A DNA stretch of 64,000 bases, taken from Lactuca virosa (lineage: Eukaryota; Streptophyta; Magnoliopsida; Asterales; Asteraceae). This document shows, in pieces, positions 1 to 11,735 of this stretch. The first letter of the stretch is position 1, and each line of letters begins with the position of its first letter. The translations under genes and the position numbers were made by a program. The stretch is taken from assembly GCA_928212115.1 (NCBI GenBank), contig CAKMRJ010005412.1, positions 252,653,648-252,717,647 on the forward strand, in the 5' to 3' direction. The notes beneath the pieces are model-generated. The model saw only the letters and a list, made by a program, of their open reading frames with translations, was not told where the DNA came from and made no database searches.

Positions 1-2545
1 AGAACTCTTCTATTACCAAATTATTTTAATAGTGATTATCACATACGACTTAGGGCCTCGACCCTAAGCCTACTCCAAACATTTCTCACATCAGTATTTG
101 ATGTTGGGTTTCTTCAATTTGTTTCGGGTCGGGTCACCAAATTCCAAGTTATACATTAACATAATTTTATGATTTTAATATTCTTTCCAATATAGATTGT
201 CAAGATCAGAAATCTTACATAAGATTGTTTTTGTATTTTACAAGATTGTGATCATAAGATCGGATCGCGATCGAAAGATCCTAACACACAAACTAATTTC
301 TTTTATATGGGTTGTAACTTATATCAAATATTAACACTCAAATTCATAAAAGGAGCTGAACTTGAACTTCAAATTTTAGAGAATCATAAGACCAAATTTC
401 TAATATTAAGGAATAAATATTTATTGTACAAGAATACCATATGTATTAATATTAAGCATCATATGTACAATCTTAAGATATTTATTGTACAAGAATACCA
501 TATGTATTAATATTAAGCATCATATGTACAATCTTAAGATCTTACCCATGATCTTACCATCTAACAATCATACACAAATGTTACCCTCTAACTCGATCTT
601 GTTAGATCAAAATCTTTTTTGGATGGTAGGATCATAATATTGTATGGGTCTTACAACCAAGATCACAATTTTAAAATATGTTTGTGGTTGTTATCAGTAG
701 TCTATCCAAAATTTTATATTATCTTAATGTATCAATGATGTGGTAAACAGTTTTAATTTAGTTATATAAAAGTAAATAATAAATAGTTATAAAATCAATT
801 TAATTAACTGTTTGTTAATTTGATAATAGAACCTTTTTAGAACGATTATCAAATAAATTTTAAATGATCTTTTATTAAATGTGTTGCGTATGGATTATTA
901 CTAATCTATTCCATTTATAATTTGTCCCATTTATGTATAAAATTCTTTGATTTCCCTACAGCTCTTTGTTTCTTTGTAATTATAATTTCCGAAATCCAAA
1001 TGGAGGACTGAGGAGTCGTTGCAATCTCGTAGTCAAGTTGACATTTATAACTCAAAGAAATTCTCAATCGACATCCTACAATTTGCTTTCTCCTCTAATC
1101 AAACACATAACCACGTCAACTAAAAAAAATCACCAATTGATGATGATGCTTTCTCCCTATCCAACACATACTATGAGAGCGTAAATGTTTTCTGAGTGCA
1201 ATGTTAAACATATGTTTTCTACGGTAGACATATATTTTATTTATGATTTAACTTGATGACTACGTTGTCTCATGCATATTTGTTATAATAGACTTCCATT
1301 TTTTTTTTGAAAAAATGTTATCGTAAGTATTTTGTAAAATATGAATTTTGAATTGTCGTAATTTTAGTATGAAGTAAAATATCATCGTGACATGTATAAC
1401 AATCTTGTAATTTATAATATTATAAATGAGTCGGATATCTATTAATCTTATGGATAAGGGTATAAATTTGATTATTTAAAATTATATATGTTACAAAATG
1501 GTTTGAATCAAATTTTGAAATTTATAAAAAGGATTTGGATCAAAGAACTGTGAAGTCTAGCTAGCTTTATATTCCTTATCCAACTCCTTTTCATTTAAGC
1601 CTCATCAATTGCTAGTATGTTTGAGTGAAACACAATATTTTTACTATTTTTACTTTGTTCAGCTTTAGTCCTTTCAACAAACACAATGCCATGATTAATT
1701 AAGTTAGTTATATTAAACATAACATCATTATTTAATCTTTTATTTATTAGATTTTTTTTTAAACCATAATCACATTTTTAGCTATTCACATTATTTGTTA
1801 AACATCTATTATATAATTAACTTTTTATTCAAAAATCTATCACCAAAAGTATCCCTTCGAAACCTTTAAAACGATCTCTCAAATTGACTATAAATTTTAT
1901 TTTATTTTCAAATTTCAACAACTTTCCACAATTGTAAAAGGGAGAGATTTTCGAAAGATATGGGGAGTAACTTGCAATTTACGAAAAGTTGGAAAGCATA
2001 TAAACTCATTTAATTGATAAACTCCTCCACTTTCTCAAGTCTTTGGCGGTGGTTGAATACTTGAATCAGAGAGAAAGGGAGCAACCGACATTGAATTGTG
2101 AAAAAAGAGTGAATTCAAGAAAATTTCTGCAACATCTGGAGGGGTAACCGGTTAGTGAGTGTTAATTAGGATTAAGACACAGATTTTGTAGAGAAATCAT
2201 GTTGGATTCGGTTCATAGACAGAAAAAAGAGAAGAAAACAGGTATATATATTGTCTAAGTTTCATACTTCATACTTGAATCTTCGAGAGAATGATTCCAA
2301 TTACTCAAATATCATAGTTTATCAATTACACCTCACAAAAAACTTGTAAACAAATTCCAATTTTTAAAACTATTCCACAATCTCTTTTTTCAGTTTACAG
2401 TTCTGAATCCATTGATTAAAAAAAATACTTGAAATCAGTTGCATGAGTGTTTAAGTAAATTAGTAATCACAGTATTTGACAGAGATAAAGAGAGAATGAG
2501 GATGAAAAGATTTCGTTTCACATCCCACATCGCTTGGAGTAGAAA
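1..2545. other. AT-rich intergenic DNA
   Basis: No gene is supported here. The sequence is AT-rich with homopolymer runs, and the short open frames have no recognisable domain and no coding-like composition. The only internal structure I can support is the 61-bp tandem duplication listed separately. Confidence 0.6.
420..541. repeat. 61-bp tandem duplication, two copies
   Basis: Two head-to-tail copies of a 61-bp unit (420-480 and 481-541) differ only at the last base. Near-identity indicates a recent local duplication, or slippage. The unit is AT-rich and contains CATATG twice. Confidence 0.9.
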
Positions 2546-3560
2546 GTGTTTCCGATTATTTATACATCAAATGGACTTCAATTATCGCCGAGTTTGGTAA
2601 CGCGAGCTTGTGACTCAAGTGAGGGCTTTAAAGTGGGTTGGACTGAGATTGAGTCTTGTTTGGTTGGGTCAAGCTGTTGCAAAATCTGGTTTGCCCGTTC
2701 CAAGTTCGGAGTTGGATCAAGTGGCTAGAGCGAAGGCTTGGGCTTCTTGGTTCCTAGAGCAGAGGGCAATGCGTTAGGCTGGCTTCACAGAGCTGCGATA
2801 ACTTCCCGCTTCGAACAGTGGAAGGATTACAAATCGGTGCTCTCTTGGCCCAAATAATCAGCTTGGCTCCTTCTAAATGGACTCCCACTTTTTTCTTCTT
2901 AACAATATTTTAACTAAGTTGATTTCAGTTGGACAATTGGTGGTGGAAAGTGGAAGGTATTCAATGAGAATCTGGTTATTGCCCAAGGCTTCATACGAGG
3001 GTCGTTATACATGGTGTCGATGAATGAGAAAGTTGGGTTCACTGAATCTACTAGAACTAAGAGGGTTCAATTTGCAGACTTGAAGCCTGGAGCTACAGGG
3101 ATGTCAGCTGAGCGAGTTCGGAAGTCTAAACCGAATAGAGATTTTGGTAAGAGCATGAGTCGTGTTCTGGGCACTGGGTGGAAACAATAATGGGTTTGTA
3201 AGACTGAAAGTCGAATGTTAAAGTCTCTCCTGGGAACTGCTGATTTTGGAGAATGTTTATCCACTAAAATTCTCTAGAGTCGATGGTACATGCTTGTAGA
3301 AGTCGATTGAGATTGGGGATGTTTCTATCGCAACTTCTGCCCATGACTGGGTATGATATGATCGATATTCAGTTAGGGCTCGGGGGAGCTTTAACTAGTC
3401 GCTCTGGTATTTGATCGAGAGGGACGGCTGCAACTAAGGGAAATTGATTGAGTTTTAGCTTGTTCTTGGGAAACTGGAAGCTTGGAAGACTTGTTTGGTT
3501 TGAAGATTACTTGAGTTACTGTGTTGTTCATGTCTCCAACTAAGAGATTGTTGGGTTTGT
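2546..3560 (+). pseudogene. degenerate retroelement-like patch, possibly copia
   Basis: This stretch is more GC-balanced than its flanks and reads as broken protein-like segments in several plus frames. Around 2930-3190 one frame gives a peptide containing LVIAQGFIRGSLYMVS, which resembles the segment just before the copia integrase (a 'GSLYM'-like motif), followed by a basic stretch. Many stops and frame changes follow. No LTR, primer site or intact domain is visible. It could instead be a degraded host gene; the retroelement reading is weak. Confidence 0.3.
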
Positions 3561-3656
3561 ATAGTCATGACAGACAAGTCATTTAAAGTTCAATGGCCAA
3601 AAGTGTAACTTGGTATAATTAACAATGAGAACTGATTCGTATACAATAATTTTTTA

Positions 3657-3727
3657 TCATACACAACAATTGGTGTTTTAAAATGTTGTATTGTACAACT
3701 ATATAATGCATGAATTGTTGTGTATGA
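3657..3727. repeat. small foldback, 15-bp perfect stem
   Basis: TCATACACAACAATT at 3657-3671 is repeated as its exact reverse complement at 3713-3727, with a 41-nt spacer. It looks like a MITE remnant or the core of a small foldback element. No target-site duplication was identified. Confidence 0.55.
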
Positions 3728-4742
3728 CAAAAAACTGTTGTGTTTACTTTGGTAGACAACTCAAAAGTCAAAAGGATATCTCCATTCTTGGACCAAGTAA
3801 TCCATATCCTCAAGCTTCTTTTAATATGCAATTTATTGATTAATTGAAAACTCTTCTGAATATTGTAGAATTCAAATTTTCTCCTTTTCAAATAGGATAT
3901 TATAATCCTAAAAATTTTCTTTGGTCGGTATTTTCTAGTGATCTTATAAAAACAACAAAGTACATTGCAATTTGGTGTAATTTGGTCTTTGAATTATTGT
4001 TGAGATGTTGGGCGCTTATGAACATTCCAATATTTTTGGTTAACCTTGCTTGAGCCTGTTTTATTGACTATAATTATGATTGTTATGCTCGAGCTATCCA
4101 AGATTTTGAAACGAACTTTTTTTTTTAACATGTTTTGCTTACTATTTTTTAGCATAGCTTGAAGTTACTCAAAAATTGGAATTTTAGATTGGACAAACAA
4201 TTTTCTGTTTAACAAGAAATAGCGTTTGGAACTTCATATTTCTTGTTTTTAAGGCAACGTTTGGTGAGTGAGTCTGAACGGAAAATGACTGAATAAAACC
4301 ATTTTAGTTGGCGTTTGGCGAAAACAGAATGGGACAAGGTGGAACAAAAACCAAGTTAAATTTTAGTCCCACCCAAAAAGATAGAACAAGGTTGGACAAA
4401 AATGTTAAATACTAAAATACCCTAATTATCACGTTCGTATTTCCCTACGAACACCACATTAGCACAAACATCACCAACCTTCACTTTCGTTATCATCACA
4501 CTTTTGAAGAACATCTCCACCGTTGAAAGAAAAAAAAAATCACCCACTATTACTACAATAAAAAAATGCTATCATAATTCAAAGCCATTTGGTTTCTCCT
4601 ATATTCAATGCTCTTCTGCAACCAATATATATATACCAGACGAATTCTTGCGCGTTGCGCAGCGAAGATTAAAAATATATTGTTAAAATATATGTTTAAA
4701 ATGGTTATGTTATTGACATTAACTTTGAGATAATATTTTTAC

Positions 4743-4746
<4 letters not shown>

Positions 4747-4830
<84 letters not shown>
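4747..4830. repeat. (AT)n microsatellite
   Basis: About 84 bp of uninterrupted alternating AT. The open frames through it encode only alternating Tyr-Ile and are artefacts. Confidence 0.95.
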
Positions 4831-4832
<2 letters not shown>

Positions 4833-6145
4833 TCCTAATAAAAGTCTCTCTAAGGTGCTACATGTCCCTCTTATAAACTCATTCAATCCACGTGTAATTT
4901 TCTCACATCTCCTCAGAAATCTTTTCCCGCCCACTGCATTAATAACGGAAATCAAATACATAGAAAACGTTTTAATCAAATCAAAATCATAGAAAAGGAT
5001 AATTTGAGAGTCTCCTACTAATTAGCAACTTTGTTACCATATTCTAAGCAATCTTTTTTGAATCTTTTTGAATTTATTTATCTTTTGCCCATTATATCTG
5101 CATTATAATAGGAATGAAATAATGTTTGCGATTTTATCATTTATCATTTATATAAATATAAATCTGTGATCTAAAAATCTTTCTAACCTTTGCGTCTTTC
5201 AAAGTTTGGTTCCTCTATACGTCTTCTTCTATGCGGCTCTGGTAATTCATTTTCATCTATACTTCTTATTATGTAACAGTAAGTATTGTTCTTCTGTTAC
5301 AGTTCTCATTCTCCTCATGTTATGTGTATATGCATCCGTATACGACATATATGTGTTGCTTTTTTCTAAAAAAAAATTTAAACTGTAGTTACCCATCAGC
5401 CATGTTCTATACGGATGGACTTCATACCACTGAATCTCTATTATACGTGTCAATCATAACAAATAGTGATATTGATGCATCGGTAACAAAAAGTATACTG
5501 CTTTTGTTTCTATAAACCATAAGGCTGCCTTACCTGTTGTAGCATCAACGTAATGCTCCCAAATGATGTGCAACCTACTTTGATTGAAAATTATAATTAG
5601 CAGTAACTTATTTTTATACTTTTATGTGTTTGATGTGTAAGTGTGTGTGTGTGTGTGTTTTATCTGTTTATTGGTTTATACTGTGTGTGATTGTGTATGT
5701 GAGGGCCGAAAATCTTATTACTTATTGTTATTGTTACTTTTTTGATCTTGTGTGATGTTTAATTCTGTTTTTCTGTAGAAAACTGAGAATTCTATTTTAT
5801 AGCAACTTACTTCTAAAATCAAAATCATTTACAAAACTGTACTTTACAACAATTTTCTTTAAAAAAATTAACTCTAATTTATATGTCCGTTCATCGATGT
5901 TAATATGTGTTATTATATTTTTTTTGTAAAAAAGTTGGTTTGGTATGATGGGATGGATCTTTTGATTTATGGTTTTTTCTTATTAAGCCATTATAGTAAA
6001 AAAAAAAAACATTAACACAAACATAACATGATAACATACCATTTCATTCCTTTTTCTGATTCCATTCCATTATACCAAACCAACCTTTGTACAAATCAAA
6101 TCTTTTAAACAAAAATTACATATGAAAAATAGTGATAATTCTTAC
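4831..6145. other. interior of candidate element, no recognised gene
   Basis: AT-rich sequence with a short (GT)n run at about 5641-5657. Near 5530-5590 the minus strand reads open for about 25 codons through an ACAG/GTAAGG donor-like site, which could be another captured exon fragment, but I cannot assign it to a family. Confidence 0.4.
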
Positions 6146-6260
6146 CTGTATTTGATTATATGTAATTTAATCATATCTGGAATGAACTTCTGCCCACCAA
6201 AGCCAGGTTCCACAGTCATTACAAAATCCATTTTAAAGGATTTTCACCTCCAATCTATGA
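6146..6260 (-). pseudogene. ribulose-phosphate 3-epimerase exon fragment
   Basis: The minus strand encodes MTVEPGFGGQKFIPDM, the strongly conserved catalytic-loop segment of D-ribulose-5-phosphate 3-epimerase. That enzyme interconverts ribulose 5-phosphate and xylulose 5-phosphate in the pentose phosphate and Calvin pathways. Just upstream, GGENPLK is in a frame shifted by one base, matching the family's usual lead-in to this motif. The fragment ends at a canonical donor (ACAG/GTAAGA; exon end 6146), so it was taken from genomic DNA with intron boundaries. No other exon of the enzyme was found nearby, so this is a non-functional fragment, probably captured by a transposon. Confidence 0.75.
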
Positions 6261-6917
6261 ACCAGTGAAAAAAAATATAGTTTAGTTATTTCAGCCAACA
6301 AAACAACCTACATAGGGTAATTTATATCCCCCAATATCATATTTACATAAAGAGAGATAAAATGATATTTTGAAACACCATCAAATACATAAATGTACAT
6401 TATTTGTGTTATATTTGATTAATTATTTTAGCAACATAACATTGACAATCATTTTTATATTTCTCATCAAATTTATATAATTTCCTATATTTTCAGATAA
6501 ATGGCTGCACCCAATGTCACTTTGCACATATTCATGTTTGGAGAGGTATATGTATTTTTTGTTTCTTATACATTCATAAAATGTTTTGAATGCATGTTTT
6601 GGATTTTTTTTGTTATGACATGATGAGTTCATAGCATCTTGCTTTCTAATATTTTCTCAAATTATTTCAGCCAACTTTTAGGGTCATACCATGACAGATC
6701 CATGTTGATTCATTAAGAAGAGAAAAACACAAGCATTCATATTTATCAAGACGCTTTAAGACTTTAATCAGTACAAATTCTGAAATATATTTTGTAATAT
6801 ATTTCAATCAAACACCCAATGTTAGAATACTGAGTAGTTATGAGTCAGATCGATAGATTTAACATTAAATGTCCAAAAGAAAATGACTTGCTTTAAAATA
6901 AATAAAAGAAAATATAC

Positions 6918-7022
6918 CTTTAAGAAAACAACATCAGCTTTAGGAATGGCTTCAAACATGTCCCCACAAATTCTTATATGCTCGAGATTATTATAACCAA
7001 TGTTCAATACCAATATGCCTAC
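6918..7022 (-). pseudogene. plant O-methyltransferase exon fragment
   Basis: The minus strand encodes a peptide ending GDMFEAIPKADVVFLK, which matches the GGDMFE.(I/V)P.AD motif around the SAM-binding and active-site region of caffeate/flavonoid-type plant O-methyltransferases. In these enzymes it is followed by WILHDW, but here it stops at a donor-like site (AAAG/GTATAT; exon end 6918). A TTTGTAG acceptor-like site lies at its upstream edge. The downstream exon is absent. It has the same strand as the epimerase fragment and lies within 700 bp of it, consistent with joint capture. It is only a fragment and not a working gene. Confidence 0.6.
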
Positions 7023-7274
7023 AAATCATAGGAATAGGCTTATATAAATTTGGAATCTTGCATAAATAAACCAAATGTAACATCCCAAGTTCGGAACAAG
7101 AAGTGAAGGGTGTTAAGTGTAAATAAAGGAAGAGACTCGACGAGTAGGTACGCTTACTAGCCGAGTCGGAGCGGGTTTGGATCGCGAATTAAGTGACCAA
7201 CTCGCCGAGTCGGAGGCTTGGACTCGACGAGTTGGTGCTGGAATGAGAAAACCCTAATCTTAGGGTTTGCACCC

Positions 7275-7282
7275 TATTTAAA
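7275..7282 (+). promoter_or_regulatory. TATA-like box of solo LTR
   Basis: TATTTAAA lies about 200 bp into the LTR after a conserved 'GCACCC' lead-in. The same box recurs at the equivalent place in the LTRs at 61594-61601 (+), 19423-19430 (-), 22073-22080 (-) and 36327-36334 (-). It is the likely retrotransposon promoter; here it reads rightward from a solo LTR. Confidence 0.6.
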
Positions 7283-8639
7283 GGACTTTATGTCCCTCTT
7301 CCAGCCTCCTAAACCCCCAGAGAGTTCCAGAAAACCCTAATTTCGTGTGAGGCTTCATTGTTGAGGAGATTGGGGCTTGGAAAAGGAAATTGGTGGAAGG
7401 AGCTTGATAAATTGGAAGCTAGCATCAAGGGGCTTGTAAAGATCTGGGATCTACATCAGTTTTGGGCACATCTCTGAGGTAAGGAGCCCTTATCTTAAGC
7501 TATTTCCTTTTTGGTTCATCCTTGGTGGTTGTTTTGGGAGTTCTTTAGCTTGTTTTGAGATCTATTTCGGATTTAGAGTTAGATCTGAGGTTGCTACTCC
7601 AGATCTAGACTCATGATGGCCTAGGATGTCATAAAGCTTCAGTCTTTGAGTTGTTGGTGAAGCCCCTTTGTCTAAAACCCAAGCTCTAGTGTGTTTTGGG
7701 CCTATATCTCCTTGGTTTCACGTAAAGTTTGCAACTTTATGTGAGGGTTAGGCTGTAGAAGAGTGGATCTATGGATTGGAGCCCCTGCATGGCTCGAAAA
7801 GCCTATGTATGGATTGAGAACTGAAGAGACTCGGCGAGTCACATGGGTGTACTCGACGAGTTGTATGAACATGTGCATGGACTCGGCGAGTTGGAAGAAC
7901 AACTCGGCGAGTCTGTTGAAGATTGCCTTGGACTCGGCGAGTCAGGTCGCAGAACCCCAAACCTCTTCTGGTTAAGACGCAGATCAGTGAGTCGAGGGGT
8001 GACTCAGTGAGTTGGACAAGATGGGACTCGAAGATCGTTGGACTCGACGAGTCTTGTGGTGACTCGGCGAGTTGAGTCGTGTTCTAAGAGTTTTCAGAGT
8101 ATAAGGACTCGACGAGTCAACGGGTTGACTCGACGAGTAGGGTCAGTCAGGAAGTTTGACTTTGGCCTGGACTTTGACTTTGACCTTCAAGGGTATTTAT
8201 GGAATTGGTTCTTTGGTAGTGTTCTGTGGTGAAGATCGTGTCGGTGGTCGGAGTAGGTTGGTCTTATCTTTCCAGTCGGCAATTGCAGGTGAGTTATCCT
8301 CACTATATCGACAGGGTCTACGGCACCAAGGCCGGCCCTTTATCGGATGGAAATTCGGGTATTGTTGTTATGTTATTGCTTTGCTAGATCTGCATCCTGG
8401 TATTTAGGATGATGTTATGTTAGTGACCTGGTTAAGGTCGGTACCCGGTATATAGGGTAATGCTATGCTAGTGACCGGTTAGGTCGGAATCCTGGTTAGG
8501 ATGTTGATATGCTATGTGATCTGTTAGACTGATAGTCTGGTTAAGGATTTGTTATGTGATGAATTAATTTGTTATGCACATGGTTGTTTGACGGGGGTTG
8601 GGTTGAGGCGGGTCCTGCTTTGTGCTGTAGGCCAACATA

Positions 8640-8940
8640 CCCAGGGCGGACCGGATATTCCGAAGGCCCAGTGAGCGGTCCGGATAGGCTGAAGGCCCCA
8701 AGAGGGCGGACCAGACGTGCCGAAGCTCGGAGAGTGGACCAGGCCGACTGAAGGCCCGGTGTGGGCGGACCAGTCAGTCATACTGTAGACTCAGAGAGTG
8801 GACCATGTGGATTGAAGGCCCGGTGCGGGCGGACCAATCACACTGTAGACTCGATGTACATGGCTGGACTGGGAGGGTGGACCCGGTGGACTGAAGGCCC
8901 AGTGCGGGCGGACCAGTCACACAGTAGACCCGATGTGCAT
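8640..8940. repeat. GC-rich minisatellite inside LTR
   Basis: Imperfect repeats of a unit of roughly 50-70 bp containing GGCGGACCA and 'gaaggcccrgtg'. It lies between the donor-like (8289) and acceptor-like (9044) sites of the LTR. Confidence 0.75.
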
Positions 8941-9985
8941 GGCTGTTCTATTTGTGATATGTTATGAGTATGTTTATGTGTGGTTGGTATTTTGGGGGTA
9001 ACTCACTAAGCTTACGGGCTTACAGTTTCAGTGTATTGTTTCAGGTACTTCAGGAGATCGTGGCAAGGCGAAGGCGTGATCGTACCGCTCCTCATGTTTT
9101 ATGATTTATGTGATATGGTTCTGGGGATACTCTGATGTTTAAACTATTTTGAAAACAAGATGTGTGAACTTAATGGTTTTTGAATGAAATAAAAATGTTT
9201 TAATTTGGCTCAATTTTTATGGATGTTACACCAAAATTGTAAGATAATATAATGCACTTAAACTAAGACTTCAAACAAAGCACTACTGTGGAACTAAAGA
9301 TTCAAGTAACAGTCAAAATAATCAATCAAGAAAAAATCCACTTATCAATTACTTCTCCCTCTTATATAAAACAATTATATATATGGCCCCTTTAAAAAAA
9401 ATCCACTTCTATCTATGGTCCCTCTAAAAAAAATAAAAAATATATAAAAAAAACTAAAAACATTTAATCTGCACCTTACATTCAATGGCCACGTAAAAGT
9501 TCATTGTGTCTTATACAATAATTTAAATTAACGGGCATGTATATATTTCCCTAAAGATATGAAATGAAGTGTAAATTAAATAATAAGCTATAACTTAAAA
9601 TACATGTGTTTTATTTATTTAATTATGTGTCATTTAAAATTTAATGATATCATTTTATATATTATGATCAACAATTTTATAAGTCACTTTAATTATATAA
9701 ACACTTTGTACAATTTTATTATTTATATAAATTTCAGTATTTGTTGTATTTAAATTTATATTCATTCTTTAAAATTATAATTTTGTAGCATATCGATTAA
9801 TACAGAATGTCAAACCACTGACGTTTCGTAATTTCAACCAATAATTATGTCATTATCATATTACTAACAAAACATATACATTTATTAATTAAAATATTTT
9901 ATTATCAATTCTCAACAATTAAATTATAATTTAATTAAAATTATTTTTTAATTTTTCATCCGTGGTGCCCACGAGTTATAACCTA

Positions 9986-9986
<1 letters not shown>

Positions 9987-10042
<56 letters not shown>
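9987..10042. repeat. (AT)n microsatellite
   Basis: About 56 bp of alternating AT immediately after a motif (9955-9985) that resembles, inverted, the motif at 4637-4665. Confidence 0.95.
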
Positions 10043-10044
<2 letters not shown>

Positions 10045-10243
10045 CTCTATTATTTTGAACAATAATATTTATTGACATCAACTCACATTCCTCATTAATA
10101 GAATTAAATATAATTATCTATTTAGTATTATTTTTAACAATTATTATTATTGATTAATTATATTTTTACTTATGCGATCATTTTCTAATTTCAATAATAA
10201 TATTTATTTAAAATACAATTTATTTATAGCTAAATGTAATTTA

Positions 10244-10644
10244 TAATTTGATGTTATTATCATTTAAAATTGTTATTCATTAGTTTTAAACCACTCATTA
10301 TTAATAATAAGTTAAAGAAGACTCTTAAGAAACACTTAATATTATTATTAAAATGTGAAACATACACAAAATAATAAAGTGATAAGATAGACAATTTGCA
10401 TTTCAAAAGAGACTTGCATGGATAATATGACATATCCATGTAATTTGATTTTATTATTTATAATTATTGCTTATTAATTTTAAAACCACTTGTTATTATT
10501 AATAAGTGAAAGAAACTTTTAAAAAACACTTATTGTTATAATTAAAATGTTAAACATATATTAAAATATAAAGTGATAAGATAGACAATTTGCATTTAAA
10601 AAAAAGGCTTGCATGGATAATATGGATAATATGACATATCCATG
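10244..10644. repeat. ~200-bp imperfect tandem duplication
   Basis: Two diverged head-to-tail copies (10244-10440 and 10441-10644). Both begin TAATTTGAT, share GATAAGATAGACAATTTGCA, and end GACATATCCATG. The second copy has a small internal duplication of GGATAATAT. Divergence suggests an old event. Confidence 0.85.
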
Positions 10645-11081
10645 ATTTTTAATTAATTATTGTTTTGAAGCAACATGAACATACAAACATGTATACAATA
10701 GTTAATTAAATATTATATATATCATCTTCCATAACATATGATCGATAACATGAATCTAATCTAATTTACATTAAAATTTCAACCACAACATACAATGATA
10801 TTCTTAAAAGAATACTTAAATCAAGAAAATACAAAAAAGAATTAGTATATAATAAACTTACAAATTAAAAACTTCAACATAATAACATGGTTCGAAAAAT
10901 TGTTCAAAGCCCTCAAACCAACACAAAAAACTTTAAACTTGTTTTCTTTGTGAATTTTGTATATGATTTGTATTTGTGTGTTTACCCAAAAAGATTGACC
11001 TTTTTATAGTAGAGTATCCATTAATTGTCGTTAACCAAATGCTAGACAAACAACATATCCGGTCTAGTTTTGTGTTGTCCA

Positions 11082-11435
11082 GTTCTACCTTGTCCCACTA
11101 CGAAACGCTAACTAAGACTAGTCGTTATGGGCCCGTGGAGGGGCGCTATTGCTGACATGGCAGCACCTCAACGGCGTTACCACGGGGGGAACACCGCCCC
11201 CTCCAGCCGTTATGTGGTGCTTCGTTATGGTGGCAACGGATGATAACGCGTTTCGATTTTTTCAATTTCTTCATTTTACCGTTGACAAACGGTAATATTG
11301 TTTAAATAAAATAAAAAATTCTTTACCTATAAAATCACCACTTTCCTCTCTATTTCATATAAATCACCACTTTTCTCTCAAAACATTCCAAAAAAAAATC
11401 TTTACCTATGCTTTCAAAACATTCCACAAAAAAAA
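11082..11435. other. GC-rich inverted segment upstream of transposase
   Basis: At 11125-11240 there is a GC-rich island with an internal inverted pair (GGAGGGGCG / CGCCCCCTCC). A TTA precedes GGGCCCGTGG, so this could be the left end of the PIF/Harbinger element (TTA is that family's usual target). The matching right end was not found. Confidence 0.35.
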
Positions 11436-11704
11436 ATGAATCTCTTCGATGATAGTGACGACGATGATATGTTTGTCACTATGATGTACGAGTATTGCAC
11501 GAACGTGCTAATACAACTAGATCCAGCTCCTTTATTAACCAGACGTGCGACGTTAAACAAAGATCGCGAAGAAGGGCACATACGTTTAGTTCACGATTAT
11601 TTTGCGGATGATTGTGTCTACCAGCCACACGATTTCAAAAGAAGGTTTTGTTTGCGGAAAAATGTATTTGTTCGGATAGCCGACGCGTTGGAAAGTAGAT
11701 ATTG

Positions 11705-11735
<31 letters not shown>

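Larger units (their letters stand above)
7076..9230 (+). mobile_element. solo LTR (Ty3/gypsy-type, CTCGNCGAG family)
   Basis: It starts TGTAACATCC and ends GGATGTTACA, a 10-bp inverted terminal pair, and is flanked by a perfect 5-bp target-site duplication CCAAA (7071-7075 and 9231-9235). No internal region follows, so it is a solo LTR left by LTR-LTR recombination. Features in order: CTCGNCGAG motifs (7140-7230 and 7830-8140), a TATA-like TATTTAAA at 7275-7282, an AG/GTGAGT donor-like site at 8289, a GC-rich minisatellite (about 8640-8940), a TTTCAG acceptor-like site ending at 9044, and an AATAAA-like tail. The superfamily is inferred from 5-bp TSDs and similarity to the other LTRs here. 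Confidence 0.93.
9236..11081. other. AT-rich, no gene seen
   Basis: Very AT-rich, with an (AT)n tract and a 200-bp tandem duplication (both listed separately). No open frame of interest and no recognisable protein motif in either strand. Confidence 0.6.
4306..11113. mobile_element. candidate old DNA element carrying gene fragments
   Basis: The left end (4306-4345, AGTTGGCGTTTGGCG..., then GGGACAAGGTGGAAC) recurs inverted at 11082-11113 (AGTTAGCGTTTCG..., then GGGACAAGGTAGAAC). A second inverted pair lies inside it: an ATATATA-flanked motif at about 4622-4680 resembles the reverse complement of about 9935-10042. The interior holds two minus-strand host gene fragments (6146-6260 and 6918-7022) and a later solo LTR. 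No clear target-site duplication was found, so family (hAT, MULE or other) and exact limits are uncertain. Confidence 0.35.

Noticed and set aside
4719..4979. Tyr-Ile repeat proteins over the (AT)n tracts (also near 28735, 34735 and 56730)
   Set aside because: They are translations of microsatellites.
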